Below, one piece after another: positions 37,701 to 51,500 of a stretch of DNA of 64,000 bases (position 1 is the first letter of the stretch; each line of letters begins with the position of its first letter). This DNA comes from Drosophila pseudoobscura (lineage: Eukaryota; Arthropoda; Insecta; Diptera; Drosophilidae), in assembly GCF_009870125.1 (NCBI RefSeq), contig NC_046679.1, forward strand, positions 19,840,001-19,904,000, written 5' to 3'. The notes beneath the pieces are model-generated. The model was given only the letters and a program-made list of their open reading frames with translations. It ran no database searches and was not told the origin of the DNA. The position numbers and the translations under genes are program-made.

Positions 37701-38729
37701 ATTACATGGAAAGTGTATCAGCAACGAGCCATCAGATGGTGAAACTCGAAGAGTAAAAGGCCACGCTACAGCACGATTTCTACTCATGGTCCTGGGTAAA
37801 CTTGGGGTATTTGGTATTGGGGAGCGTAGTGCAGCAAAGCTGGCACCACAGCGGGAAAACAGAGCATCAGGCGGGGAAGACAGCCAAGTGGGAGGGATTT
37901 TTGCAAAAACAAATGCGTGTTAGTAATTTCAGCTCTGTCATGGTTGCTTTTTCCGCCGATGTGTAAATATTAAATTATATTTTTGAATACAAAGCAACCA
38001 AAGAGCACCTGCATGACGGTAAGATGAATAAGCAGCAACAATCCCAAGTAAACAAGTCTTTTGTTCTGTCGAGTCATAGTGGGAAATGAAACATCTTAAG
38101 TTCTCTCTTGTTTCTTGTTTCTTGACTTTGTTTTCTAATTGCTCTGCTACTTTGCTTGCTCATATTTCGGGAAAGGAATAAGGACTAAAACGACGGGCAG
38201 GATGCCATCATTCGTGCCATGTTTATGTGTGGTTTTTACCCACTCTTGTTCTGTTACAAATTATGTTGGTCGGCTCGCCCCATGTCCTGAATAAGTGGCT
38301 AACATCCTCACTGTTTTTAGCTGGCCTTGTTTCATTTTCAACGTGGTCATAGCCTTTCTATCTCCCCCTTCCTTATCAATTTCCCAGCTTTCCCTTGGCC
38401 AGACAAATTTATTGGGTGAACTGGATATAAAATGGTACCCTCTCTGCAGATCGCATAGATGTCACCTCACACGCAATACATTCTCGCAATTGTTTCAGTC
38501 CAGTGGATATTCTCTCATTAATTCCTTTATTCTCTTGTTCTGTTTTTGTTTTATTTTGGCTTGCGAACAATTAACTTATATATTAGTGTTGTATTCGATT
38601 AGCATGGGCGACTTGATGGTGCAGTTAATATATGAATTGACTCAGCGTAATCAAGTTCCACACTTCGGAATTTGGGAACTTTTCCATCTGAAACAAAAAT
38701 TGTTTCAATCCGGTTAAATTTTACCCAAA
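31701..38729. other. Gene-free stretch with landmark repeats (third set)
   Basis: Landmarks in the same order as at 22-26 kb: 31775-31840, 32785-32950, 34850-35240, 36480-36620. Then come 36820-37010 (like 52370-52540), 37400-37520 (like 52980-53110) and 38080-38260 (like 5790-6060). A GGCCCA hexamer repeat lies at about 35955-35975. Open frames here are not kept between copies. Confidence 0.5.
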
Positions 38730-39832
38730 TCAAATACTCACCAATTCCAGCTTAAGCTGCACGACTTCACACAAGTCCCCTTCCAATTTCAGACGTCTCT
38801 CTGTGTTAAAACCATTTTCTTTCAAAACGGTAATTAATGATCCCAGAAACTCGACGAATAAGTATCGTATAATTGCATTTGTGGTGCTAAGTAACTTTAA
38901 GCGCTTACATTTTCTGAGAACTATTATTATTTGCTCCGCATGGAATTTGTCTCGACCAGCCACAGGCGATAAATCTAGACGCTCTAATGTGTTTCCGTAC
39001 TTTGAAATAATGTCACCAATGTTTTCAACGTAGCTCACAGTAAAAATCAACATCAATTGTTTTAGTTTCGGACATATTGGCAAATCTAATTTAATTGCGA
39101 AATACTGAAGTGTCAGCTTTTCTAATTCAGGATATAAATAATCCTGTTTTAAATCGGGTGGATATACAAAACTGTTAGTAGTCAATTCGCGAAGTTTCGG
39201 AAGATGGGAGCATATTTCGAAAATATTTTGTACATGGTACGATTCCACATACAATTTTTCCAAATGAATCAGTTCCCGTATGTGATGCTCTGAAATAAAT
39301 TTAAAGCACTCGTCGAGGAAATTCACATCGAACTAAGTAGATTAAAATTCTTACCCTGGGCCATCGAAATGTTCTCTAGCTTCAATTCTTTACAGTATGG
39401 ATTTACGTACTGGATGAGATCCGTTCCGCGATAATGGGAACATTCTAAGTAAAGCATTTCTATGCATTTCATGTTTAAAACACGTTTGAACGCATTGAAA
39501 TTTTCATTTGTTATCATCAAATAGGCATATCTGAGGTTAATGCAGTACTTTTCTATTAGTTCTCCTAGTTGCTCCATAACCTCAGTACATTGTATTGAAA
39601 AAAAACTAACAGTTGATCCGCATGAAGACAGAATAACACGTAATTCGGTGTCTGTATAGAACCCAGCCGAGTTTATGTCTTCGCTGACCAAAAGTAACTT
39701 ATATTTTTCTTGAACGTGGTAAGCATAGGTGCATTCAAGCCTTTTGTTTACTTGGGCCAAAATCAGTTTTTCTTTTTCTTTCAGGTATCCAAACACTTTG
39801 TCAATGATCTCAGTTGGTAAATTTTGAATCAT
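38730..39832 (-). CDS. F-box and leucine-rich-repeat protein, two exons, 345 aa
   Basis: Exon 1 is 39355-39832 and exon 2 is 38730-39289, joined over a 65-base intron (GTAAGA ... TTTCAG) that keeps the frame (phase 1). The N-terminus (MIQNLPTEIIDKVFGYL, residues 1-17, continuing to about 45) is a typical F-box, which binds Skp1 in SCF ubiquitin ligases. The rest shows degenerate leucine-rich repeats (CKELKLENI, LPKLRELT, LEKLTLQYF, CPKLKQLML, LERLDLS, CKRLKLL), a likely substrate-binding face. A nearer AG at 39333 would give a 22-base intron and break the frame, so it is not used. The gene stands alone within the old duplicated landscape and has no second copy in the window. I cannot assign an orthologue. 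Confidence 0.8.
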
Positions 39833-40684
39833 TTTAAAGCAGAAATACCGGCGTAGGTAGATTAAATCGAGGATAGAGATAATTTACAATTTCCTTAGAA
39901 GCAAACGGTTTGTCGATTTTCGGAGACTTTGTATTTTGACAGCAAAATCAAAATGTTGGTTGACTGCACGCGTCTCATAATATTTTTGCTAGCTAACGAA
40001 AAACGTCGATGTTTCGAGAGAAAAAACCTCAAAGAAAAATATAATTATTTCTGGTCTTCAGGTTTTTCTCTATCGCTTAATAATTTTACTATCTGCCTGT
40101 ATATGTATTTGTGTCTCCCTTTCTTCACAAAGATTCGAAGAGAATTTAAAAACTAGATATCGATGTATGCCACAAGCAATCGATGTTTAAAATAATTACA
40201 AAATAAGTTTCTCCACAGTTTCGCGCAGATATAGAGGGAGATATATGTATGTACGTAGATTTAATAGCTATTAGCATTAAAATACCAATACAAAAAGAGA
40301 ACCATTCCATAAGCCGAATTATTCCCAATAAAATTTAAAAAATGTGCTACGGGCCTACTTTTTTCACTGCTGTGTTGTTGTGTTGGGGGTCCATCTATTA
40401 GTGTGACCTGGTGTACATGACTCAGCAGGATTTGCTTACAAATTAGTTCAAAGTGTTTATGAAAACATATGCGTTTTTTTTTTTTGTTATGCGTTTTAAG
40501 CCAAAAATAACAAGGAGCAAAGCGACGAATGTTTTATTCCGTGGGATTGCGAATTTGGGATTCCATCGATAGCTGCATTCGGAGCATACCTGATAGCATT
40601 ACCTATGCATTAAACGTCAAAAGTCACGGGTCACATATAATTGCAAGTTAATTCGTTGCGCCCTGAAGTGCAAATCCCGTGAAA
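39833..40684. promoter_or_regulatory. Shared upstream region of two divergent genes
   Basis: About 850 bases lie between the F-box gene (minus) and the Ser/Asp-rich gene (plus), the likely promoter region for both. ATCGATA at about 40564-40570 and similar ATCGAT words near 40158-40185 resemble DREF-type elements. No TATA box is obvious for either gene. Confidence 0.35.
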
Positions 40685-41749
40685 ATGTCTCTATCAAAGT
40701 TTCCAAAGTTTCATATGCCCGTAGAGAAATTGGATGTGCGCCATGACACCATTGTCATTAAAAATCTACTGAAGTCGGGGCGCATCACGAATTATGAGCC
40801 CGACGTTTTGGATAAGCTGCTGATGACCGGTTACGGTAAGAAATGCCGCTGTGTGAGTGACAGAAACTACGAATATAATCATTTTGCTCTAGATTTGATC
40901 AAGGACGAATTGTTGAAGCGCAAGCACCGTGAGGATATAGCGGAGGCCGTCGGAAATATTGTCGAGCCTTTGTCTTTGGCTGATGGCTCCAAAGATACAG
41001 CCTTTAATCCTGCCGATCATTTCAGAAATCCGCTGGAGATCGAGTTGCTTGGCGCGTCGTCAACTGTTCACTCCGAGGATATGGATAATTCATTTCTAAG
41101 CTCTTCGGCCTTGATTTCTGTCCAACCTTTGAACGTTCTGAATGAGAGTGAAGATCTGGGCACGCCTTCAGATTCTGACTCCGAGGACACGGATAGTTCA
41201 GGTTCAAGCTCTTCGGACTCGAATTCTGACGAACTTTCGAGCTCTCCCGAATCTGATACGGACACAGATCAAAGCTCTTCGACCTTGAATTCTGACAAAC
41301 TTTCGGGCTCTTCCGAATCAGATACGGAGACAGATCCAAGCTCTTCGGCCTCGAGTTCTGACGAGCTTTCGGGCTCTTCCGAATCAGATACGGAGACAGA
41401 TCCAAGCTCTTCGGCCTCGAGTTCTGACGAGCTTTCGGGCTCTTCCGAATCAGATACGGATACAGATTCAAGCTCTTCGGCCTCGAATTCTGACGAGCTT
41501 TCGGGCTCTTCCGAATCAGATACGGAGACAGATACAAGCTCTTCGGCCTCGAATTCTGACGAGCTTTCGGGCTCTTCCGAATCAGATACGGACACAGATC
41601 AAAGCTCTTCGGCCTCGAATTCTGACGAACTTTCGGGCTCTTCCGAGTCAGATACGGACACAGATCCAAGCCACACAGAAAGCCAGCCAGAAATACTGGG
41701 AGAGCATGATGATTTGACTGAAACCACGTCGGAGTCTGACTCTTCTTAG
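40685..41749 (+). CDS. Acidic Ser/Asp-repeat protein, single exon, 354 aa
   Basis: The start is ATG at 40685 (MSLSKFPKFHMPVEK); the frame is open a little further upstream but only through a GTG. Residues 1 to about 110 look folded (LKSGRITNYEPDVLDKLLMT, NHFALDLIKDELLKRK). From about 145 on the protein is almost only Ser, Asp, Glu, Thr. This includes about seven 22-residue repeats (core ESDTETDPSSSASSSDELSG) coded by a 66-base tandem DNA repeat at 41220-41670. Dense S-x-x-E/D sites suit casein kinase 2, and the tail is surely disordered. AATAAA lies at about 41801. No intron is seen, so it could be a retrogene. I do not recognise the N-terminal domain and give no function. Confidence 0.75.
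   Translation: MSLSKFPKFHMPVEKLDVRHDTIVIKNLLKSGRITNYEPDVLDKLLMTGYGKKCRCVSDRNYEYNHFALDLIKDELLKRKHREDIAEAVGNIVEPLSLADGSKDTAFNPADHFRNPLEIELLGASSTVHSEDMDNSFLSSSALISVQPLNVLNESEDLGTPSDSDSEDTDSSGSSSSDSNSDELSSSPESDTDTDQSSSTLNSDKLSGSSESDTETDPSSSASSSDELSGSSESDTETDPSSSASSSDELSGSSESDTDTDSSSSASNSDELSGSSESDTETDTSSSASNSDELSGSSESDTDTDQSSSASNSDELSGSSESDTDTDPSHTESQPEILGEHDDLTETTSESDSS
41220..41675 (+). repeat. 66 bp coding minisatellite
   Basis: About seven units of 66 bases containing AGCTCTTCGGCCTCG and GAGCTTTCGGGCTCTTCCG. The central units are nearly identical, pointing to recent unequal exchange or slippage. The length is likely to vary between individuals. Confidence 0.85.
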
Positions 41750-44700
41750 CTAAAACCTTAGATGCTATCGATGCAATTTGACCTTAACATTGTTTTCCAA
41801 TAAATGCAGGTTTAAGATAATCAATAAATTGATGCCACAAAAAAATAAATAAAACTCTTATAAGAAATAAAGCAGCTTCACAACCTGTTGGGCCGTCCTA
41901 GTTTCCATCTGTACAATATTATATCAATATAAATATATACAGATGTACATATAAAAAATGTTCAAGAGATAAAGACAAACAATCTCAAAGTTATCAAAGC
42001 AATTCAATTTGTTATGTGGCAGCAACGAACGGTTTTTCATATTCAATCTGACACCCATCAATGATGTCAATTCCCCACCTGAGAAGCGCGAACAAGGTGG
42101 AAGCATGGAAATCCAATTTCTGTCACGAAATAAACTCAAATATTCAGCATGGAAATCCTTTTTAAGACCTCATTCGATGTCAGAAGAAGAGAAAGGTGCT
42201 TCTCTTCTGCTGCTTACCTTCCGATTGCCTTTAGGTTATTTTTTTCGTAGTTTTCTTTTCCATTTCGAAGTTGGTTTTTTTTCTTGTTTAAGGGTTGTAC
42301 AACCTTTGTAAATCGTTTCGCACTTTGAGACGTTTCCTATCAATCCTGTAATGGCAAGCTGTTAAAATGATAAACGGCTCCTTGGTGGCAGTCAGTCTTT
42401 TATACTCGTACCTTCGTAGCCCATTGTTCCTGTGCAAATGGAATTAAAAATGGCGAATGGAATGGATGTTGTGGTTTACCGTTCAGTTCAATTCAGTTCA
42501 GAGCTGCCTCCAAAGCAATCTATACAGGAACTTAAATGTCTAGACAATTAAATATGCGACCAAGGAAGAATAAGCAACTGACCTGACTGACAAAACAGTG
42601 ACTAATTGTGGCTGTTAATTGAAAGCTAAGCAAAATCAATTACTGCCCACCACAGGCACGTCGTCAAAAGTTATCAGAGCCTGAAAAGTAGTTTATAATT
42701 TAAATGAAAGCTCGAACGCAGATATCCCGCTCCCCAAAATTCCCTTCTGTAAGTCGTTTTTTTCCCCTGTTACAGAATTAATGTTGTTATATAAAAAATC
42801 AGGAGATTTTGCTTCAACTTTATTTTATTAATTTTGTTTTATTTATAACGAACACTTTATTTGAGATATATTTAATTAACACTATAATTGGTGATTTGCA
42901 TGAATTTATAAAAGTACAGGCATTCGAACTTTTTTGCTAAACATATAGTAGTGTGTAGTAGTAAGAATGATGAAGGCAAAACCCAATACGATTTAACTTT
43001 ATAAGAGGACTTTCATTAAACAAATATTAAAATTATTTTCCCAGCAAGGGCAAGCTCAGGTGAAGAGGGGTTAAAGTAAAACACACGCGAGTAATTGTAG
43101 GTTAAAAGCCTTTAAATATGCAATCGTAGCGCTGCTTGGACATAACATGTCCCTAAAAATAAAACGCTCTCCGAGGGCGGCCTCTTTTTTGATATTTTCC
43201 AATGACTAGGTAAGAATAGTAGTCTGGTTAATTTAAAAAGAACAAAAATAACTTAAGTGTGTGCTTCCTGCCCTTTTCAATCGTTAATTTCCCGCCGCAG
43301 CTTATTTGTATTTGTAATTGTTTTTCAGATTCTTTGTTGTTCTACCACAGACACGTGTCACGTTACGAATTTCACTACGTAGCTGAGGTACATGGAATTA
43401 CATTCTCCCCCGTACTGTTTCGTTGCGTGAAACGGAGAGAGCAGTGGTCGTCAGCTGAGGCAGCAACTGAGGCAGATGCGGCGCTGCTGACGGTGACGCA
43501 GGCGGTCGGAGTCGGCGCAGAAAAAACCATGAAAAGGAAAACAAATTTAACACTCCAATGGTGCCTGGGGTAGAAAACGCTTCTCAAAGTGAGGTCCGGA
43601 ATGGAAAGAAAATAAATTAAAGAATACATTTTAGAGTTTATAATAATTTGTCCAGTTCATAATAGATTTAAGCATATTGAAACGTCCTCTTATCCTTGAA
43701 GCTTTCATATTCCCGATTTATCTAACAGATAAGTATATAAAAATTCATATAAGTAGTTCAGATAAATATCTTCAAATTCATATGCCCCACTGTGGATACA
43801 CATTTAAACGACCCTCCCTTGACAAGCACCTGTCCTGTCGGCATCTCCATAGCCGTCACCACATGTAGCCCACAACTCCGCTGTTCCTCAAACTGCGACT
43901 GATATGTGTCAGGTGCTGATGTGACCACAGACCGAACGAACACTGAAAGCGTCAAGTGGATGCTGACAGGAACACAAACAAATGTCGCTGTCATTAGCAT
44001 CTCGACAGGGTTTTACATCATATCACTGCTTGTATTTGGCCCAAAGAATATTCTTTACCTTAGATAAATGGAATTTGGTACAGCTTTAAGAATTCGCCTC
44101 AGTTTTCTGCGGTCAATGCCCAAATCAAAAATGTCTGCTCCCATGATGATGAAGATGCTCATGATTATGTCCGTGTTTCTTAGCCCAAAAGTAGAACAAA
44201 TTTGTCGAGTCGAGACAGCCATAAGTGGCGGACTGTCTGCTGGCTTCTGTGAGTGTCATTTTTAAGATCCAGGCCTGAAATTTATGTTCTAGCTTCAGCG
44301 TCCTGTTCTTAAAGTTAAACAAGTTGAATTCATATCCGGCTAATCAGTCAAAAAACTAGACGCTTATATAGAATAATTTAAATACATATACATATATATC
44401 TCTGTGGAATACGCCAAGGTATAAATTGTGGGCCATGCATATGTTTAGATTTATCTGAGAAATATTGGAAGTAAAACCTACTTTTGATTACATTATCGAA
44501 CATAATTAAGTTCCTGTTCGTTCTTTGTTTGGCTTTGCATTTGTTTTCGTTGTTTTTATTTATTTTTTTGGTCTCCTATTTTTAGCTTTTGCTGTTTACA
44601 TTGCAGAGAATGCGTTTAATGTGGCACAATGTGCCAGGAGCTAAAAATTAAATAAGCACAGTATGGTTAACGTATATCTTTGATAGGTAATATTAAATAA

Positions 44701-45560
44701 ATGAATTATAAGGTACTAATTGGAGCACCTGTGGCCTATGTGTATTTTAATTGAGGGCTTCATTAAGCTCCTAATTAAAAGTATAGAACACCCAAATATC
44801 AGAAAAGCGCTGCACCTGTTCCAATTTTACCGCCTTTGGGTGTATACACACATGCTTGAATCTATCATTTTAGCAGCTACAATATTGTGGATTGATGCCA
44901 ATTTCCAAAGAGCAGGTCTGCAAGTTATTTCGCTCCCACTGGCAGAAATAGGAAATTCGTATTTCCAATTAATTTCCGTTTGGGGACTTGGGTGTTGCCT
45001 CTCAGGTGAAAAATCGACATCATTGATTAGTGCCTGATTGAACATGAAAACCTTTCTGGTCGGCCACATAATTAATTGTGCTCCTATAATGCTCCTCCCA
45101 CATTGAATGAGCTCAGAGACTGGAAGGTTGGAGATTACTCTACTGAATATTGCCTTGTCAGATTACGTATAATTAAAAGGCTCCGCTTTATATTTGAATA
45201 AATGGACATAAGGGTGGATTGCTTCATGAAATCTCGCTCTCAAAGAAATTTGCAAGCAGAAGGGACAGTGTAGCAAGGACTGGAATGTCCCCCGCCTTGT
45301 TGTTGTGTGTCTCTCTCTTTAGTCATAAATGGGCTCCTAACGAGCACGTTCGTGGCTCCTTGAGGTCAAGGGCCCAAATCTGCTTTGTGATTTTCGGCAT
45401 TCTCAAATTTGTTTATCTGACGAGGAGACTAACAATGTGACAATTCATTTTGCTTATTTTCAAGTTGTTTCTTGAATATTCTCTTGCCTGAAGTTAGGGA
45501 ATTAGTTGTTATTTTTGCCTGTAAAGTACGTTAACTTAATGAATAATTCATTTATGTAAT
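41750..45560. other. Gene-free stretch with landmark repeats (third set, continued)
   Basis: 41991-42170 (like 26646-26825), 42570-42770 (like 8150-8380), 43890-44180 (like 28590-28860) and 45220-45440 (like 8630-8870). 44917-45075 is an inverted relative of 41991-42100: its minus strand has TTATGTGG and ATCAATGATGTCGA. Confidence 0.5.
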
Positions 45561-48500
45561 TTAAATTGTATTCTTTTGTAGACGTAAATGTGGGGGACAG
45601 AGAATGGAGAGTAATTAAATTCCTTCTAAAGCCCTGTGGAATATTAAGCTGATTATTTCCAGGTTAAGTGGCTTGATGAGAATGCTCAAATGCTTAAAAT
45701 ACACACATAAAATCAGCTCCTTTTCAGTTTTCAGAAAGTTGTTGCAGTGAAGGGCTATGCATTCTTCCAGCAAGCTCGAGTCCATTTTTTATACATCTAT
45801 TTCCATTTATCCATCTATCTATTTTCTGGTCTTTTCTGTGCCAGATGTGCCACAATCATAGGGCATAGTAAAACGTCAAACCAGACTGTGTTTGGGGGCA
45901 TCCTTGGCAAGCTGAGGCATCACAAATGGCTTTTTTTGAGGACCTTATTGACTGCTAACAAGACAATTGCTGGCGGATATTTTCTGACGCTTCATTTGTA
46001 TTCCAGGCAGCAGGAGGATTCACAATTTTACAGCCCACTGTGAACCAGTTGTGCGCCCAACTGACTTAAATAATTTCTGAATAGAGAAAAATATCAGAAA
46101 CCAGTTTCGGCTGTATTTTTACATAGAAATAATGCCTTACTAAATCAAGACAATTAATTTAAAGTTATAATGCTAAATACTTTTCCTTAATCAATTCCCA
46201 TATCTTAAGTTGCCCAACTGGAATAATCCGTGAATTTTACAGAACTTTTTTAATGAAGCCTCAAAGGTAGTAAAGAAAATAAGAAAATGCCGTAAAAAAC
46301 CAAACCTCTGGTGGCTCACTGTGTGGTTTTCCCAGTTATTTTCTCTGGCGTCTGGCATATGGCATGGAGACCGCCGCAGAAAAAAAATTCGCTTAAAGGC
46401 TGATTCCATCCGACAGATATCCTTACGTTTTTTCTGCTCTTCTTCTGTCGTTGCCTGTAAATCCGTTTCTTAAAATAATAATGAGAAATTATTGGCGCAC
46501 TGCGGACTTGGAGTCTGGAGATAAATGTACTCCTATATGTAAGGTTGATATATATTAAGAGGTTTTTCCACTTATTACTTTTGACAAGAAATTTTGGCAC
46601 CAATAAATATGAACAAACATCAATATCAGAATATTATATGTATCATTCCACGAAACCTTTGCTTGTTCTATCATTCGTACGTGATTTACCTCATTGTCAG
46701 AGAACATCAATCCTTATCCATATTTTTCATATATGTGTGTACATATGTAATTTGCCAGAAAACGATGAAAACGAAGCCTAGGGAAAAGAGTCCGCCTTGC
46801 ATCCTTCTCCGCAGACACAAGATTAACTTTCCTTAAGCAACCATAAGCTCAATACCCCATACGAAACACAGCCGACTAAACTTTCCGTGTCGGCCCTTTC
46901 CTCGGGGACTTAAACACCTTCTTAAGTGCTTAGACATAATTCACCGAAATTTTATTTTCCTACCGCACACCGTATTTTATGGCAGAAAGCTTTGAAGCAG
47001 GCGCATTAATTAGCTTAGGGTTTCACACTGCCATTTGAAAATCCCCAGAAAATCCACATGTGGGGAGTATATAAAACTAATTGTGGTTTCTTTTTGGTTG
47101 GTACAAAATATCCTTCGCCTCCATCAAGGTTTTCCCTCTTTCGGGGTGTTTTTTTTTACTTTTTATCCCATGGGAAGTAGATTGGAACACAGAGTATAAT
47201 TAATTCTTTATGGTATATAGTATCTATACTATGTATATCTATAGTACATATCTGTGTGCTCGTAGCTGTTTTGAAGCACACAATTAAACAATTTTGGTCA
47301 TCATTTGAAGCAAAGTAATGTCAAAAATTCAGAGATACATTTTCAAGAAGCAACTTATATTGAAATATAAGTGTCATCACTTAGACCACTTAGGCTTTGG
47401 CTTTGACTCATGATGAACCCTCCAAGCAATGCAATGTAAATTTAAATAGATGGAAAACGACTTAGCTGATTGTTTCAATGACTTAGTGATTAATCATTCA
47501 TTTTACGTACAGACTGTCAATGATAAAGCAAAGCCCATGATAAATCAATAGAAGGCAGCAGGATAACTCCCTTTAAATTACCAAATAATATATTTCCTGG
47601 AATGGTTATAAAAGATGGGTGATGGACTCTATTATTTAAAGCTGATTTTGTCCAAGCAGATGGAGAAATAATGGCCTTTCAGAATTATGGGTCTGGTCCC
47701 AATTTGTACACAATTTCCATGTTTTAAGTTGAAGCGTGTCTTTAAAATCCACTCTCGGATTATCTAAGTTTCCCCAAGTCAAGCCTTCGTGGATTGTTTG
47801 ATGCGTTGAACACACATCATTGATTAAATCTTTACATATAATATGTTGGATCTCGATATATGTGCCGCTCTGCCAAAATTAGGCAAATAACATGAAAAAA
47901 CAGCCAACATTATCTATCGAAACACTTAAAGAAATGGTAACCTCTTCCAACTGCAAGAGGCCGCAGGCATTACCAAATTTTCAGAAAAACAAGACGGGGA
48001 GTAGCTGTGAGAAAGTAAAGACCAAAGTAGAAGACTGCGTGAGCCTTATTCATTTTTCTGATATGATAACAAACCAAATACGAATCTCTTTACTGAAAAT
48101 ATTTTAATATTACTTAATTAGGTTAATTACTTATGGAAAGAGCAGATGGAAACCCAAGCAGTCAGTAAGCATGATGTGGAATGATAAACATAAATTGAAA
48201 TTCGTAGAAAAGTACGACATGGCGTGCAAAAGTTGATACCTAATGAAATGACGCGCCTGCAAGAAAATATAATTTTTAGAGCACTACTCTTTCATGTACG
48301 AGTACGTTTCAAAGGATTCGATATTGCATTACATTCCCTTAAGTTGGCAAATGCTTTCGCGTGACTAAATTGAGTGCAGTGCTCCAGGGGGTTTAAGCAA
48401 TATCGTTGGACAGTCACCAAAATTCGTGGCACGTTCCTTCAAAGCACTCAACTGAGTGAGTCCTGCTAACCGTTCCCCAAAGCGAAAATGGACCTGCATA

Positions 48501-51500
48501 CTACGACTGCTGCCACTTTGTCTGTCTGTCTATCGGTCCACTTTCCCGCTTTTCTGTTTTGTCGGTTTCCCACTATTGCAATTTCCTCATCCACATCCGC
48601 TGGGTCCTGGCTCTGCACGTTGCCTTGATGCGCCTTTTGCCCGCGTAATTGTGCGTACCAACAAACCAACAGCCAAAACCCAAAACAGGCACTAAGCGTA
48701 GTCAATTGAAGCCCTTCCTCTACGCACATCGCGAAATTGATTGTTTCCTGTGCAAAGAGTTGGACGGGACTGGGAAATCGTCATGCAAATTGTCATTGGC
48801 TTTTGTTCAACTGATTGTTTGCTGGAACTGCTGTATTTAAACATGAACAATTTGTATACGTGTGATTTAAATGTAAAATTAATTAGCAAAGCTCTCTAGA
48901 CAAAGTAATGCACGGACCACGCTGTGATTCGTGATTTTCGGAACTTTTCAGTCAAGGCACACGTGCCTTAATAGTTAGTGTTCAACTATTAATTCCCTCA
49001 GTTGTGGAAAACATTAAAAATCTCTAAAATAAGACAAGGAATTCAAATATAATTTAACAAAAGAATAAATGAATTCATAAATAACTCCAATAAAAGCTTC
49101 GAAGGCTTTGAGTACTTTATTAAAACCTCCATTTATATAGAAGAAGAGAGTGTAAGCCTCATGAGAATCGCTGGCTTAGCGCACTTCAACAACAATTAGA
49201 TTATATACAAGAGATTTTGAATATTCATTAAATTTGATTTATGGGATAAGCTTCGCTTCCGCCATTAGCAGACCCTTTTGCACATATTTTCGAGTGAGCC
49301 AAAAAGTTGAAAGACTTGAAGGCTGGTGACAATACGTACCCGAAGGATTTATTTCCCTTTCATTTTGAAATATTTATATTAAGTTAGCTTTCAAAAAAAG
49401 CTTGTGTCGATGGCTCTTTGGTGTGAGCTGTTCTTTGAATAAATCTCTTAAAATAATTCAGTTAATGTTATTAGGTGTCGAAAAAGAGTATGTCACTGAT
49501 TCTGGTATACTGCAAGAAGTCATCTCAGCATTGTCCTCGCATAACGACCATCAAAGCGTCTGCTGATGCCCAAACTTCAGGAGCAAGCCAGGACAAAGGA
49601 CAAAGCCAAAAGCTGCTTGCAAAGTATTATATATGTATGTAGATGTTGCTAAGATATTAATCGTATTAATGTCGTTTAACAATCTCAAGTTTTTTCATAA
49701 AGTTTCCCTAATCGCGTATTCATGGACAAACTTGACTTCCAGCGAAATTAAAAATGAAAAATTAACTGAAAGTAGGGCCCAAATCTGAACTTGACAAATT
49801 GCAGACCATTAACTTCTTAATCTTATGGGGTATGTAAATTGATTTTTTCAGAGGTACATGGATGACTTCTTTGGACATTGAAAGGAAAGTATCGGATAAA
49901 ATATGATTAAATTTGGATCTGTCTTGTGGCTACATTTACATTCACCGTTTAGTTTCTCAGAATAAATATAGTTTTGCCTTCTATCTGCATCTTCAACAGA
50001 ATTCGAGCCAATGGCAATTTGATTTGAATGACTCAGCATAATAGTGCCAGAGAAGGAATTCGAGACCCCTTATCCCAGGTGAATCCAGCTGAAGAGATTT
50101 CTGTCGCTACTTGAAGTTTAACTGCATCCTTGTCCTTCTGAGCTGTGTAGCTCATTGAATATATTTAATGACAGTGTTCTCCTTTCAAACTTCATCGGTT
50201 TGAAAGCACATAAGTCTGAAGAGACGATAGCGGTAATTTAGCCACAATCTATATCGCCCCCTCTAAGGCTTACATTGTTCTCCTTGCTTTTGTCCTACTT
50301 AATTAATATTGCGGTGCTGCTTTGTACTCGCTTTCACTGACTTGACTTCTTCTGAGGGTTTTAGATAATTATCAAATATTCCAATGGCAGTGGTGGTAAA
50401 ATAGACTGTGATGGCTCGAGAACTTTTTTGTAATTAATCAAATTATATTGTTTAATATTTTAAAGAACTTTTTAAAGTTGAGCTAAATGGGTTCTCTCCG
50501 GGCTGATTACCCCATCAAATAAATTGGTGGGGTTTCTACTCTAGACTTTAAAAAATGAAAATTTGGTATGCCACAAAAACGAACACGAGACCCAGTTTGA
50601 CCAGCAAGGCAATCCATTTTATGGACCCACCTCAAGGGGGATTCCCACCGCAGGGAGTACGAAACACCTACATACGTGTTAAGTTGAGTTAATTAATGCG
50701 TCTCTCACCGGAACATGCTTTCATGTATGTATATGAGAACAGACATAGACTCGTAGCTTTGGGACTTGGTTATTTCCCGGTCTGAAAGTAAAAGAAATTG
50801 CATTTATTATTCTTCTGGGTTTTTTATTAAAAGCAAACAGTGAACAAATTATAAAATTATGAAAAAAGGATAACAAATTCATCTAAAAATGTATCGACAA
50901 ATTTGCAAACTCTGATGGCAAGCGAACACAAATGACTCTTTAAAATGAAAATCGAATACACTGAATATCAGAAAAGTTAGTCAAGCTAAGACTAAATAAG
51001 GAGAAGGTCATTTACTGTGCTTCGCAGCGAATTCTAATTTATGCCACATCTGTCTATATTTATTAGATTTAACAGGCAGAATGTTGTGAGACTTGGGCCA
51101 AGTCCGATGAAGTGGAGAAAGGTTGCGGTTGCTGCAACTCTGACCGAGATTGAGAGAACCACAAAAAACCCTCAACGAGATTTTCAATTCTCTTTCTCTC
51201 TCTATTTCTATCCGCTTAGCCATTTGCTAAGTACAAAAGTACATTTTTCTTGCTATTTTCCACCATTTGTCTCCATTTAAAAAGTGAATTTTTTTCGAAT
51301 TTTCGCTAGACACGCCGCAAGGCTTACAAGAGAATATTCTTAGTTTTCATCTCTTCATTTTATGTGAAAACTTTGCGGACCACTGTGACAATTCAATGTG
51401 GAAATGTTTTCTTCACAGTAGCCTTTTTCAGTTAAGGAAACTGCAGTTGAGGCCCAACTCATTCTGAACGAATGGTGGCTCTATGCAACTATTCTTTGTC